A DNA stretch of 64,000 nt, from positions 186,001 to 250,000 of the forward strand of contig JAQTZE010000002.1 of assembly GCA_028687935.1 (NCBI GenBank). The letters run 5' to 3'. This document shows, piece by piece, positions 34,091-44,000 of this stretch. The notes under the pieces were generated by a model. It made no database searches, was not told where the DNA came from, and saw only the letters and a program-made list of their open reading frames with translations. This DNA is from Sulfurimonas sp. GTDB taxonomy: Bacteria > Campylobacterota > Campylobacteria > Campylobacterales > Sulfurimonadaceae. The stretch's first letter is position 1. Each line of letters begins with the position of its first letter. The position numbers and the translations under genes are program-made.

Positions 34091-34984
34091 TTAGAGTCCT
34101 TTTATTTCGTAATTTTTCATTACTGCTTCGATTTTTTTCATACTTTCAATACTTGGTGGAGTGAGTGGAAGTCTATATTCTAGGGTATCAATAAGTCCTG
34201 CGATATACATTGCGGCTTTGATAGGAATAGGGTTTGATTCGCAAAACATTACTTTGTTGAGCGGATAGAGTTTGTCGTTGAGTGCTTTAGCAGCTACAAA
34301 GTCACCAGAGAGTGCAAGACGTACCAGTTGGCTTTTTAAGTCAGGCATAAGGTTTGAAGTCACAGAAGTGATACCCGCTCCGCCATTTGCAAGGATAGGA
34401 TAATCAATCGCATCATCACCTGAAAATACTTTGAGCTCAGGTCTGCGAGAAAGCAACTCGATAGTTCTCTCCAAACTGCCTGTCGCTTCTTTGATGCCGT
34501 AGATGTTTTTGACATCATCAAAGAGTCTGATAACTGTGTCGGCACTGATGTCTACGACTGTACGTCCAGGGACGTTGTAAAGCATAAACGGCATATCTGG
34601 TACTGACTCAGCGATAGCTTTGTAGTGAAGATAGAGTCCCTCTTGAGAAGGTTTGTTGTAGTAAGGTGCGACTGAGAATATCGCATCAACGCCACATTCT
34701 TGAGCAACTTTTGCTGCTTGGATTGCTTCTGCTGTGGAGTTACTTCCAGCGCCTGCGAGGACTTTTGTCTGTGTGCCGCGACAAATTTCTACCGCGATTT
34801 CCATACATCTTCTATCTTCATCGTATGTAAGTGTAGCGCTCTCTCCAGTCGTACCTACTGGACAGACTGCGTTTATGCCGTTGTTGATCTGACGTTTGAT
34901 AAGTGCTGCAAATGCCTGTTCATCAAGCTTTCCGTTTTTAAATGGGGTTATAAGTGCAGTTGTAGAACCTGTTACGATATTCAT
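34091..34984 (-). CDS. dapA: 4-hydroxy-tetrahydrodipicolinate synthase
   Basis: 297 residues from ATG at 34984, preferred over an ORF start 30 bases upstream because the conserved barrel begins at STTALITPFKNGKLD. Active-site residues: Thr pair in VGTTGESATL, Tyr in FMLYNVPGRTV and the Schiff-base Lys in IYGIKEATGSLE. Condenses pyruvate with aspartate semialdehyde on the lysine/diaminopimelate pathway. The pair dapA-SDR is conserved in Campylobacterota. Confidence 0.95.
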   Translation of the reverse strand: MNIVTGSTTALITPFKNGKLDEQAFAALIKRQINNGINAVCPVGTTGESATLTYDEDRRCMEIAVEICRGTQTKVLAGAGSNSTAEAIQAAKVAQECGVDAIFSVAPYYNKPSQEGLYLHYKAIAESVPDMPFMLYNVPGRTVVDISADTVIRLFDDVKNIYGIKEATGSLERTIELLSRRPELKVFSGDDAIDYPILANGGAGITSVTSNLMPDLKSQLVRLALSGDFVAAKALNDKLYPLNKVMFCESNPIPIKAAMYIAGLIDTLEYRLPLTPPSIESMKKIEAVMKNYEIKGL

Positions 34985-35052
34985 CTTCTCTTTACCTTTA
35001 AAAATAATGCGCAATTATATCTAAAAAGTTTTAAATAAGGAGATTTTGCCGT

Positions 35053-35811
35053 GTGTCTGATATAATAATTGCAATGAAAAAAATAATTATCAATAACAAA
35101 TATTACGGAAAAATCGAACTTCCAAAGACCAGAGATACCTATAGACTCTTTGTCATACTGATGAAGGCTTTTGCAAACAAAGAAGAGATAAATATAGGAC
35201 TCTTTTACTCGCCAAAGAGGATAAAAAGCTTTGAGACGTACCACAAAGGCGGCTGTTCCTATGAGCTTTTAGAGCTTGATATGTATATAGAAATAGCCAA
35301 GCTTTTGAACTTTTCAAGTGAAGATGCCCAAAAGCTCAAAGCGCAGATAGAATTTGTCAACGACAATGCCTATGTGACACTCTCTATCGCCAAAAATCTT
35401 GTACTTTGTTCCAAAGAAACGCCAAGTAAGACGGATACAAAATATCTCTTTTGGGATATAGAAAACTTCTCAAACGTAGCGCCCGTTTTTTATGAGGTCA
35501 TAGAGCCATTTGAGATAGAAGATGAGCATATTTATATCTCTTGCAATCCAGACTCTTTGTACCTGTTTCGCGCAGAGTGGGAAGCAGATTTGTATGATTT
35601 TGGCAAAACTTTCAACTCTTTTCACTTCACAAAATGCGACCATGGCAAAAATGTCGCTGATGGCGTTTTGCTCCAAAACTTTATCGATTTAAAAGCTAAA
35701 AACGCAGACATCTATCTTTTGACCTATGACAGAGAACTCAAAGATAGATTTAAAAACGCAATAGATGAGAGTAATAATCTCTATGTTTTAGAGAGAAAAA
35801 TACTCTACTAG
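35053..35811 (+). CDS. NYN/PIN-like domain protein
   Basis: 252 residues, not confidently assigned. The C-terminal part has YLFWDIENFSNVAP (Asp-x2-Asn pattern of NYN nucleases), GKNVADGVLLQNFIDLKAKNA and IYLLTYDRELKDRF, which match the acidic positions of NYN/PIN folds. The N-terminal 120 residues have no recognised domain. If active it would be a metal-dependent RNase. Start GTG at 35053 has AAGGAG ten bases upstream; ATG at 35074 is the alternative. Divergent from dapA. Confidence 0.7.
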   Translation: MSDIIIAMKKIIINNKYYGKIELPKTRDTYRLFVILMKAFANKEEINIGLFYSPKRIKSFETYHKGGCSYELLELDMYIEIAKLLNFSSEDAQKLKAQIEFVNDNAYVTLSIAKNLVLCSKETPSKTDTKYLFWDIENFSNVAPVFYEVIEPFEIEDEHIYISCNPDSLYLFRAEWEADLYDFGKTFNSFHFTKCDHGKNVADGVLLQNFIDLKAKNADIYLLTYDRELKDRFKNAIDESNNLYVLERKILY

Positions 35812-35836
35812 AAGTGTGATAGCAAATTTTTTACTA

Positions 35837-36301
35837 TCACGCCTCGCATGAAGAACAAACTTCACCAATATCCTCATTCCATATCTCAGGATGTTTCTCT
35901 ATAAAACCACCCAGTAGCGCTTTACACTCTTGGTTGTGCATCACTATGACTTTGACGCCGAGTTCTCGTAGAGAATCCTCACCCACACCAAAAGTCTCAT
36001 TTTCTCCAATGATTACAGTTCCAATTTTAAACTGTCGTATAAGACCACAGCAGTACCAACATGGAGAGAGTGTCGTGACCAAGATTGTCTCTCTATAATC
36101 TGTTTGTCTCCCAGCATTACGAAAGGCATCTGTTTCTGCATGTGTCGCTGGATCATCGTTTTGGACGCGTCTGTTGTGTCCCGCACCAAGAAGGTTTCCA
36201 TTTTTGTCAAAGAGTGCTGCACCAATTGGCACACCACCTTCACTCAAACCTATCTTCGCCTGTTGTATCGCTACTTCTAGCATTTGCTCATGTGTTTTCA
36301 T
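35837..36301 (-). CDS. Cytosine-deaminase-like nucleobase deaminase (yeast Fcy1-type)
   Basis: 154 residues from ATG at 36301. Zinc site: DPATHAETDAFRNAGR (His and catalytic Glu) and TLSPCWYCCGLIR (two Cys). The whole C-terminal half (TVIIGENETF, a GxxxLxxxG strand, then GFIEKHPEIWNEDIGE) is close to the fungal cytosine deaminase pattern, unlike bacterial CodA (amidohydrolase) or TadA. Expected reaction: cytosine to uracil for pyrimidine salvage; guanine or related bases remain possible. Confidence 0.8.
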   Translation of the reverse strand: MKTHEQMLEVAIQQAKIGLSEGGVPIGAALFDKNGNLLGAGHNRRVQNDDPATHAETDAFRNAGRQTDYRETILVTTLSPCWYCCGLIRQFKIGTVIIGENETFGVGEDSLRELGVKVIVMHNQECKALLGGFIEKHPEIWNEDIGEVCSSCEA

Positions 36302-36417
36302 AAAGACTATTGCTCCTTTTTGGATGGTTGCATAATAAAAATTCAATAGATATGATTCTACACTCTTTGTATTAAGTGCGTTTGATTTAGAAGAGAAATA
36401 GTGGGAAAATTGAGAAG

Positions 36418-36441
36418 AAGATACTCAAGTGTGAGTATCTT
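36418..36441 (-). terminator. 9-bp hairpin downstream of the SHOCT gene
   Basis: AAGATACTC pairs with GAGTATCTT around a 6-base loop, about 24 bases beyond the stop at 36465. On the minus strand it is followed by CTTCTCAATTTT, a fair terminator. Confidence 0.6.
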
Positions 36442-36464
36442 TGTAAAATAGAGCTGCGTTTACT

Positions 36465-37259
36465 CTAGAGACGGTTTAAAAGTTCCGCTTTTTTAGAGAA
36501 AAACTCATCATCATTCAGCACGCCTGCGGCATGGAGTTTTGCGAGTTTTTCTATAAGCTCTACGATACCATTTGCTGATTCGTTTGAGAGATTTTGTTGT
36601 GGCTGTATCGCTTGTGGCGTTTGCTGCGTTTGGACGGGTGCAGGTCTCTCTTGAGGCTGCGTTTGAACATACTCAGGTTCTGCAAAGTTCGTACGTGGAG
36701 GATTTTTCATCTCTCCTGAGCCTGAGATAATAGGCAAAGATGAGACAGAAATAGTGCCGTATTGGCTGCTAAATGTAAGAGAAGTATCGCCGCCTTGTTG
36801 TTGTGATACGCCGCCGATATTATTATCAAGCGTGTCATAGACTGTGACTTGACCGTTAAGTTCTACTGCAAGTCTGTTTGGAAATACCGCGTAACGGATA
36901 TTATTTTGACCTCCGCTACTAAATGGAGAACCAAGATTTGTCGGCCACCATTGATTACTTCCTGGAGTTCCCGCTGGGATGATTGGAAATACTTGTGTAT
37001 TCATAAGTGCGTTTGAGATCTCAGCACAGAGATTGTTCACAGTATTTTTAAGCCCATAATTGAACATATCACCCACCATCGTCATACCTCCCTGCATCCA
37101 CTGACCTGAACCGCCAAGTTCAGGACAATTGAACTGCGCCATAGTTCCGCCTCCATTGCTCACGGAGATAATCATGTGTATGACAGCATCTGTGCTTAAA
37201 TTATAACGACCTGCAAGATTGTTTACGAGATTTTGGCCTTCTGGGGTGAGTTGTTGCAT
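36465..37259 (-). CDS. SHOCT-domain protein
   Basis: 264 residues from ATG at 37259 (AGGA six bases upstream; the longer TTG-started frame to 37304 looks artificial). N-terminus resembles a short helical region (TPEGQNLVNNLAGRYNLSTD), a Gly/Met-rich central section, a beta-rich segment, a Gln/Pro-rich linker and a C-terminal SHOCT helix pair (VELIEKLAKLHAAGVLNDDEFFSKKAELL in family pattern). SHOCT is an oligomerisation motif. Function unknown. The Gln/Pro linker is coded with several copies of TGCGTTT. Confidence 0.75.
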   Translation of the reverse strand: MQQLTPEGQNLVNNLAGRYNLSTDAVIHMIISVSNGGGTMAQFNCPELGGSGQWMQGGMTMVGDMFNYGLKNTVNNLCAEISNALMNTQVFPIIPAGTPGSNQWWPTNLGSPFSSGGQNNIRYAVFPNRLAVELNGQVTVYDTLDNNIGGVSQQQGGDTSLTFSSQYGTISVSSLPIISGSGEMKNPPRTNFAEPEYVQTQPQERPAPVQTQQTPQAIQPQQNLSNESANGIVELIEKLAKLHAAGVLNDDEFFSKKAELLNRL

Positions 37260-37337
37260 CTGTGTTCCTAGTGGGGAGAGTAATCGAGAGTGGGAAAAGT
37301 TCAAACGAATGAAAAACGCAGTATAGCCACATTTTGC

Positions 37338-37832
37338 TTACTGCTGCTTGATGCCTTCTCTGAGTGCGTTTCTTGATGCTTTATCGACAAGCGTGAAAAT
37401 CTTGTCTAGGGCATTTTTATCTTCTTTCTTTTTATGCCCTTTTATTTTGACAAACTCATAGTCAATGGTCTCTATAATCTTGTAAAACTCTTTATAGAGT
37501 TCTTGGTTTCTTACAGGAGTGTTTGCGCCGGTTATGTAGTTGTTTTTTTCAAGGCGTTTACGTCGCTCTATAAGACCTATAGTGTTTTGGCAGTCTGTGT
37601 AGATGACAAGTGTAGATTTATGAGAGTTTATTTCACTCAAAGCCCACAAAAGCGTTTGGAGTTCTACTTTAGAAGAAGTTGTTTCTTCAAATCTTTTTGT
37701 TTTGACATCACAGAGGGAGCTTGTGAGCGCATCTTCATCTAGTAAGATATATGCGCCATAAGCGACCTTTGTTTTTGCATCTGCACTGGCATCCGTGAAA
37801 AGAAAAAGTTTGGGTTTATTGGCGTTTGTCAT
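37338..37832 (-). CDS. Ribonuclease H-like protein
   Basis: 164 residues. RNase HI fold with acidic residues in place: FTDASADAKT (first Asp), SSKVELQTLLWAL (Glu), VIYTDCQNTIGL (Asp) and TLVDKASRNAL (Asp). Also VKIKGHKKKED, matching the handle/His-loop of RNase HI. Would cleave RNA in RNA-DNA hybrids. Sequence is divergent from E. coli RnhA, so I leave out the symbol. Confidence 0.82.
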   Translation of the reverse strand: MTNANKPKLFLFTDASADAKTKVAYGAYILLDEDALTSSLCDVKTKRFEETTSSKVELQTLLWALSEINSHKSTLVIYTDCQNTIGLIERRKRLEKNNYITGANTPVRNQELYKEFYKIIETIDYEFVKIKGHKKKEDKNALDKIFTLVDKASRNALREGIKQQ

Positions 37833-37919
37833 AGTGTTTTGCTTTGATTTTTAGAAGAGATAGTTCCAACTCCATAGCTCAAGAGAGCTGATGAGAGTAG
37901 TGAGCTAAGTGTAAAGTGA

Positions 37920-39218
37920 CTACTCACCTTTTTTGAGGATAAGTGTAGTCGACTTGTCGAAGTTGAAGTATTTTTTTGCAGCTTCTTGGACTTGTGGGGC
38001 AGTGACTTTTTTGATATTCTCTTCATAGTTCAAAAGAGGTGTCATGTCACCGCGTACCAAATAGCCTCCAAAAAGCTCTGCAACAGAAGTCGAACTCTCA
38101 AGTGAATAGATAAAGTCAGATTTTGTATTGATTTTGACTTTTTCAAGTTCTGCTTCTGTGACGAGTGTTGTTTTCATAAGTTCTATCTGCACAAGGAGCT
38201 CTTTTTCAACATCTTCGGCTTTGACACCTGGATTACATGTCGCTAAAAAGATGAAAAGAGAAGGATCGATATTTTCCATATTATAGGCATAAATAGAGTT
38301 TACAAGACGTTTTTTATCGATAAGCTCTTTGTAGAGTCTTGAACTTTTTCCAGAGTAGAGTATCTGAGAGATCATGCTTAGTGTCACTTGGTCTTTGTCT
38401 TGAAAGTTAGGGATATGAAAAGTGATAGCAAGCATCTCTACTTCACTCTCTTTTTTGACAAGGATGCGTTTAGCTCCGTTTTGCTCTGGTTCTACGAACT
38501 TAAACGCAGGTATTTGCGTTTTGTTTGTTATCGGGTCAAAGGCTTTTTTTGCTTTTGCAAAGACCTCTTTTGGATCGACGTCACCGGTGACCATAAGTAT
38601 TGCATTGCTTGGTTGATAGTATGTCGCGTGAAACTCTCTGATATCTTCTATCGTCCATGTCTTGATGTCGTTCATAAAACCAATCGGAGTCCAGTGGTAT
38701 GGATGGTAAACATAGGCATTGTTAAAAAGTGCAAAGTATAAAAAGCCCATAGGATTGTTCTCAGTTCTCCAACGTCTCTCTTCTGCTACAACGTCGCGTT
38801 CTGGTTGGAACTCTTCATCTTTGAGGTTGAGATTTTGCATAAGTTCTGCATAAAGCTCTATCGATTTGCCAAGGTTTTGTGTGCTTGACTTGATATAGTA
38901 GTGTGTGTAGTCAAAGCTTGTAGAAGCGTTATTCATGCCGCCGATACCTTTAACTTCTTTGTCAAATTCACCTGCGCTGAGGTTTTTTGTCGATTTGAAG
39001 TTCATGTGCTCGAGCATGTGCGCGATACCAGTTTTACCCATGATCTCGTTGCGGCTACCGACTTTATAGAAGATGTCTGTACTAATAACATCCGTGTTAT
39101 TATGAAGTGGGACTACAACGATTTGCAGCCCGTTTTCAAGTGTCTGCGTTTCATATTTTGGTAGAGATGATGCCATTAATGTTCCTAAAAGTAGTGTAAT
39201 TGAGAGTAAAGCTTTCAT
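37920..39218 (-). CDS. M16-family zinc peptidase, periplasmic
   Basis: 432 residues from ATG at 39218, where a signal peptide begins (ALLSITLLLGTLMASS). Inverted zinc motif HxxEH in AHMLEHMNFKST with the distal Glu in RDVVAEERRWR. One-domain-pair (about half pitrilysin) length, suggesting homo- or heterodimer action as in PqqF/YmxG relatives. Starts one base after pyrD stops. In Helicobacter and Campylobacter the same peptidase lies between pyrD and dapA. Confidence 0.92.
   Translation of the reverse strand: MKALLSITLLLGTLMASSLPKYETQTLENGLQIVVVPLHNNTDVISTDIFYKVGSRNEIMGKTGIAHMLEHMNFKSTKNLSAGEFDKEVKGIGGMNNASTSFDYTHYYIKSSTQNLGKSIELYAELMQNLNLKDEEFQPERDVVAEERRWRTENNPMGFLYFALFNNAYVYHPYHWTPIGFMNDIKTWTIEDIREFHATYYQPSNAILMVTGDVDPKEVFAKAKKAFDPITNKTQIPAFKFVEPEQNGAKRILVKKESEVEMLAITFHIPNFQDKDQVTLSMISQILYSGKSSRLYKELIDKKRLVNSIYAYNMENIDPSLFIFLATCNPGVKAEDVEKELLVQIELMKTTLVTEAELEKVKINTKSDFIYSLESSTSVAELFGGYLVRGDMTPLLNYEENIKKVTAPQVQEAAKKYFNFDKSTTLILKKGE
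38465..38521. repeat. Cluster of three heptamers, two as an inverted pair
   Basis: TGCGTTT at 38465-38471, AAACGCA at 38502-38508 and TGCGTTT at 38515-38521, all inside the M16 peptidase gene. Confidence 0.85.
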
Positions 39219-39219
39219 A

Positions 39220-40278
39220 TTATTTTCTATCGGCTCCGATTGCCTCTGTGATGTTCGTGTATCCATCTGCTTTGAGAAGCTCTATGAGCCCCAGGTTGAT
39301 GTCGCGTATCATGTCAGGACCGTGAAAAACAAGTCCGCTGTATATCTGTACCAAAGAAGCTCCCGCTTTGATGCGTTTGTACGCTTCTGCTGCGGAGTCT
39401 ATCCCGCCGACAGATATAAGTGTAGTTTTGCCATAAAGCTCTTTAGCAATAGCTTCAAAAATCTCAAAACTTTTTTTCTTAAGCACCGCACCGCTCAGTC
39501 CACCGATATCTTTTGGATGATTGACAAGGGAGTAATCTACAGTCGTATTTGTCGCGATGATACCATCAGCCCCTTTTTCTACTGCCATTTTTGTAAGTGC
39601 TACTGCATCTTCTATACTCATATCAGGAGCGATTTTTAGCAGTATCGGTTTGTTTGTTATCGCTTTTGCCTCTGCAAATAGACGTGTAATAAACTCTTCG
39701 TTTTGTAAGTCGCGAAGACCAGGAGTGTTTGGCGAAGAGATATTGATAACGATATAGTCACCCAAAGAGTGCAGGGCTTTGATGAGTGTTGTGTAGTCGT
39801 TGATAGCCTCGCTCTCAGGTGTTACTTTGTTCTTGCCTATATTTACACCGATTGGTGTTGTAAAAGGGTAGAGTTTCTTGAGTCTTTGTTGTGCTTTGAG
39901 CAGACCTTCGTTATTGAAACCCATTGCGTTTTGAAGGCTCTCCTCTTCGATATGGCGAAACATACGAGGCTTTGGATTGCCATCTTGCGGCTTGGGTGTG
40001 ATTGTTCCTACTTCTGTATAACCAAACCCGAGTGTTTGGATACCGCGAATCATCGTTGCGTTTTTATCAAATCCAGCACCTAGACCGATAGGGTTGTGAA
40101 ATGTGCGTCCAAAAAGCTCTTGGCTGAGGATTGGATCTGCTATAAAGTGTGACTTTAAAAATCCGTTAAAAGGAAGCTGACAGATATTTGGAAGTGCTAA
40201 AACGCAGGCTGCTACATGATGTGCAGTCTCAGGATCGAGCTTGAAAAGTAATGGTTTGATGGATTGGTAGTTTATCAT
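39220..40278 (-). CDS. pyrD: Dihydroorotate dehydrogenase (quinone), class 2
   Basis: 352 residues. N-terminal membrane-associating helix (PLLFKLDPETAHHVA), FMN-binding NPIGLGAGFDKNATMI, PNPKPRMFRH, GVNIGKNK, catalytic-Ser region INISSPNTPGLRDLQ and SVGGIDSAAEAYKRIKAGASLVQIYSG. Oxidises dihydroorotate with electrons passed to quinone, linking pyrimidine synthesis to the respiratory chain. Confidence 0.95.
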   Translation of the reverse strand: MINYQSIKPLLFKLDPETAHHVAACVLALPNICQLPFNGFLKSHFIADPILSQELFGRTFHNPIGLGAGFDKNATMIRGIQTLGFGYTEVGTITPKPQDGNPKPRMFRHIEEESLQNAMGFNNEGLLKAQQRLKKLYPFTTPIGVNIGKNKVTPESEAINDYTTLIKALHSLGDYIVINISSPNTPGLRDLQNEEFITRLFAEAKAITNKPILLKIAPDMSIEDAVALTKMAVEKGADGIIATNTTVDYSLVNHPKDIGGLSGAVLKKKSFEIFEAIAKELYGKTTLISVGGIDSAAEAYKRIKAGASLVQIYSGLVFHGPDMIRDINLGLIELLKADGYTNITEAIGADRK

Positions 40279-40359
40279 GATAGATTACACTCACTTTGTG
40301 AAAATTTAGAGATTATACTAGAATATAGGTAAAGATTTACTAAACGCAGGAGCACGCAG

Positions 40360-40926
40360 ATGCAAAAAATACGAGTTTTAGTACCTATCGCAAAGGGTTT
40401 TGAAGAGATAGAAGCGGTCTCAATTATTGATGTTTTACGAAGAGCAGAGATAGAAGTTTTGGTAGCTTCTTTAAATGATAACTATTTGGTCGAAGGAGCA
40501 AATGGCATCAGCATACAAACAGATATGGATATCAAAGAGGTCGATGTAGATGGGCTTGATATGATAGTCCTTCCTGGTGGTTGGGGCGGAACACATGCAC
40601 TTGCCGAGGATGTAAATGTGCAAAGGATATTGCAAGAGATGGATGCAAAAGGCAAGAATATCGGTGCCATTTGTGCCGCTCCATTTGCTCTGAGTGCTGC
40701 TGGTGTGCTCAAACAAAAATTTACCTGTTACCCTTCAGTAGAAGAGCAGATAAAAGAAAAAGGCTACATGGGTGACAAAGCGATGGTTGTTGAAGATGCA
40801 AATATCATGACTTCAAGAGGCCCAGCCACAGCGATATGTTTTGCTCTTGCTATCGTAAAAAAACTTAGAGGTGAAGCGACATACAAAGCACTCAAAGGCG
40901 GACTTTTGGCAACTTATTGCGAGTAA
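40360..40926 (+). CDS. DJ-1/PfpI-family protein
   Basis: 188 residues. Conserved Glu in GFEEIEAVSIIDVLRRA, nucleophile-elbow Cys in IGAICAAPFALSAAG, VLPGGWGG and TSRGPATAICFALAIV, as in YajL/ThiJ/DJ-1. Probably a protein or metabolite deglycase or oxidative-stress chaperone. AGGAG sits 10 bases before the ATG, in a leader that contains an AAACGCAGGAG run, so the heptamer abuts the ribosome site. Confidence 0.9.
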   Translation: MQKIRVLVPIAKGFEEIEAVSIIDVLRRAEIEVLVASLNDNYLVEGANGISIQTDMDIKEVDVDGLDMIVLPGGWGGTHALAEDVNVQRILQEMDAKGKNIGAICAAPFALSAAGVLKQKFTCYPSVEEQIKEKGYMGDKAMVVEDANIMTSRGPATAICFALAIVKKLRGEATYKALKGGLLATYCE

Positions 40927-40940
40927 AATATCATATTTTC

Positions 40941-40972
40941 AAGTGAAGTCAATTTAAAAAATACCTTCACTT
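40941..40972 (+). terminator. 8-bp inverted repeat between the DJ-1 gene and dnaE
   Basis: AAGTGAAG and CTTCACTT are exact complements 16 bases apart. It follows the DJ-1 stop by 15 bases and precedes the dnaE promoter; weak terminator or operator. Confidence 0.4.
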
Positions 40973-40986
40973 TAAGTCAAATTCAC

Positions 40987-40992
40987 TATAAT
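40987..40992 (+). promoter_or_regulatory. TATAAT -10 element of dnaE
   Basis: Exact TATAAT 39 bases before the dnaE ATG at 41031, following the typical Campylobacterota arrangement with AT-rich upstream DNA and no clear -35. Confidence 0.55.
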
Positions 40993-41030
40993 CAAATCCA
41001 TAATTCATATAAATATTTTAGGCAAAAATC

Positions 41031-44000
41031 ATGAGCAAAAGACCATTTACCCACCTGCATCTTCATACGGAATACTCCCTTCTTGATGGAGCGAACAAGA
41101 TATCAAACCTCGTCAAACGGGCAAAAGAGCTTGGAATGACCTCTGTGGCTATGACGGATCATGGCAATATGTTTGGGGCTATTGATTTTTATCAGCAGAT
41201 GCGTGAAGCGGGTATCAAACCTATTATCGGGATGGAAGGATATATCCATAACGGTGAAACGATGGATGACAAAAGTACAAAGCAGCGTTTTCATATCTGT
41301 CTTTTTGCTAAGAATCAAAAGGGATACGAGAACCTTATGTATCTCTCATCCAAAGCCTTTATTGACGGCTTTTACTATTTTCCGCGTATCAACAAAAAAG
41401 AGCTTGCAGAGCATAGTGAAGGGCTTATCTGTACTTCTGCCTGTTTGCAAGGCGAAGTCAACTGGCATCTCAATCTCTCAAACGAGAGAAATGTCAGAAA
41501 CGGTGCGCTTGGTTTTGAGGGTGCAAAAGCAGTTGCACAAGAGTACAAAGATATCTTCGGAGAAGATTTTTATTTAGAGATCATGCGCCATGGTATCGGC
41601 GATCAGCTCTTTATTGATGATCAGATACTTCGTATCGGCAAAGAGACGGGCATCAAAATCGTCGCGACAAACGACACACACTACACTTATCCCGGAGATG
41701 CTCAGTACCACGAGGCGTTTATGTGTATCGGGATGAATAAACTCTATGATGATCCCAACCGTATGCGTCACTCTGTTCATGAGTTTTATCTCAAATCTCC
41801 CGAACAGATGGAACGTCTTTTTGCGGATATTCCTGAAGCACTTGAACATACACAAGAAATAGTTGAAAAATGTAATCTTGAACTCAAGCTCGGAGACCCG
41901 ACCCCGCCAAACTTCAAGTTTACTCCTGAATATGCGGCAAAAGATGGACTCACAATAAAGCATGCAGATGATGCTCCACTTCCTGAAGATGCCCAGAAGG
42001 ATGTCAAACGCGCATGGAAAAGTTCCGCGGATAAAAATGATGCGGAGTACTTTATCTTTTGTTGTAAAGCAGGTCTTGAAAAACGCCTTGTACATGTGCC
42101 TGAGGAAAAACATACAGAGTATCGAGCACGCCTAGAATTTGAGATGAAGATCATCAACGATATGAAGTTTCCCGGCTATATGCTTATCGTTTGGGACTTT
42201 GTGAAAGTTGCTAAAGAGATGGGTATCGCAGTAGGGCCTGGGCGCGGTTCTGCGGCTGGGAGTTTGGTTGCCTACTCTTTGGAGATAACCGATATCGACC
42301 CGATGAAATATGATCTGCTTTTTGAGAGATTTCTCAATCCTGAGCGTGTAAGCATGCCCGATATCGATATGGACTTTATGCAGGCGCGCCGTGGGGAGAT
42401 TATCGATTATGTTGTCAACAAATATGGACGTGATCAGGTCGCACAGATCATCACTTTTGGTTCACTTCTTGCAAAAGGGGTTATCCGCGATGTTGCCCGC
42501 GTTTTGGATATGCCACTTTCTCAGGCAGATAAGATGGCAAAACTTATCCCTGATGAACTTGGTATCACACTCAACGGTAAAGAGAAAAAAGGCGAGTATA
42601 TCGACGGAGCGTATCAAAAAGAGCCAAAACTCAAAGAGCTTATCGACAGTGATGCGAATGCCGCGAGAGTGTGGGAATTTGCCAAAAAACTCGAAGGTCT
42701 CAAACGCAACTCCGGTATGCATGCGGCAGGTGTAGTGATATCCAATGAAGAGTTATGGAAAAAAACACCTATCTACAAACCCTCTGGCGAGACAACTTTT
42801 GTCACACAATATTCGCTCAACTACCTCGAAGATGTGGATCTTATCAAGTTCGACTTCTTGGGACTTAAAACGCTCGATGTTATCGACAACGCTATCAAAC
42901 TCATCAAACACCGCTATGACAAAACGATAGAATGGCACGCTATTGATGAAAATGATCCGAAGGTATATGAGGTCATTCGAAGCGGTGCGACTATCGGGAT
43001 GTTCCAGATAGAGTCTTCTGGTATGCAAGACCTTAACAAACGCCTTAAGCCAGACAGTTTTGAGGACCTTATCGCGGTACTCGCACTTTACCGTCCGGGA
43101 CCGATGGAGTCGGGGATGCTTGATAGTTTTATTGAGCGTAAACACGGGCGTCAGGCGATAGAGTACACTTTCCCTGCGATGGAAGAGATCCTTGGAAATA
43201 CGTATGGGGTCATCGTCTATCAAGAACAGGTCATGCAGATCGTGCAGACGATAGGCGGCTTTTCCCTTGGCTATTCAGACATTATCCGTCGTGCCATGGG
43301 GAAGAAAAAGGACATGAGTGCCTACAATGACGAGTTTGCAACGGGCGCAAAAGGGCAGGGTTATGACTATGACAAAGCCTCAAAACTCTTTGACCTGATT
43401 GAAAAGTTTGCGGGATATGGATTTAACAAATCCCACTCTGCGGCGTATGCGATGATAACCTTTCAAACAGCGTGGCTCAAGACTTACTATCCAAATGAGT
43501 TTATGGCGGCACTTTTGACTTCGGATAAGGATAATATGGACAAAGTCGTGCGTTATATCGATGAGGTAAAACGCATGGGCATCGAGCTCTCACCTCCTGA
43601 TGTTTGCCACTCACAGCTTGAGTTCTCAGCCATCACAAAAGATGATAAAGAGGTTATCCTCTTTGGACTTGGAGCTATCAAGGGTGTTGGAAACTCTGCG
43701 GTAATGTCGATTTTAGAAGCGAGAAAAGAGGGCGGTGAGTTTACTTCTATTCAGGATTTTGTCAACCGAATTGATCCTTCAAAAGTCAATAAACGCTTTG
43801 TGGAATCAGGAATAAAATCAGGTGCGTTTGACAGATTTGGTTACTCACGAAAAGCACTGCTTGACCAACTAGACTTGATGGTAGAAACGGCAAAAGATGC
43901 TGCAAACGCAAAGAAAAACGCAATGGGAAGCCTCTTTGGGGATGATGCGGAGATAACCACCGTCGATATCAAACTCACCAACTCACCTGAGTACACGCTC

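Noticed and set aside
41574-42157. Antisense ORFs within dnaE
   Set aside because: dnaE is intact and strongly conserved on the other strand; no support for a gene here.
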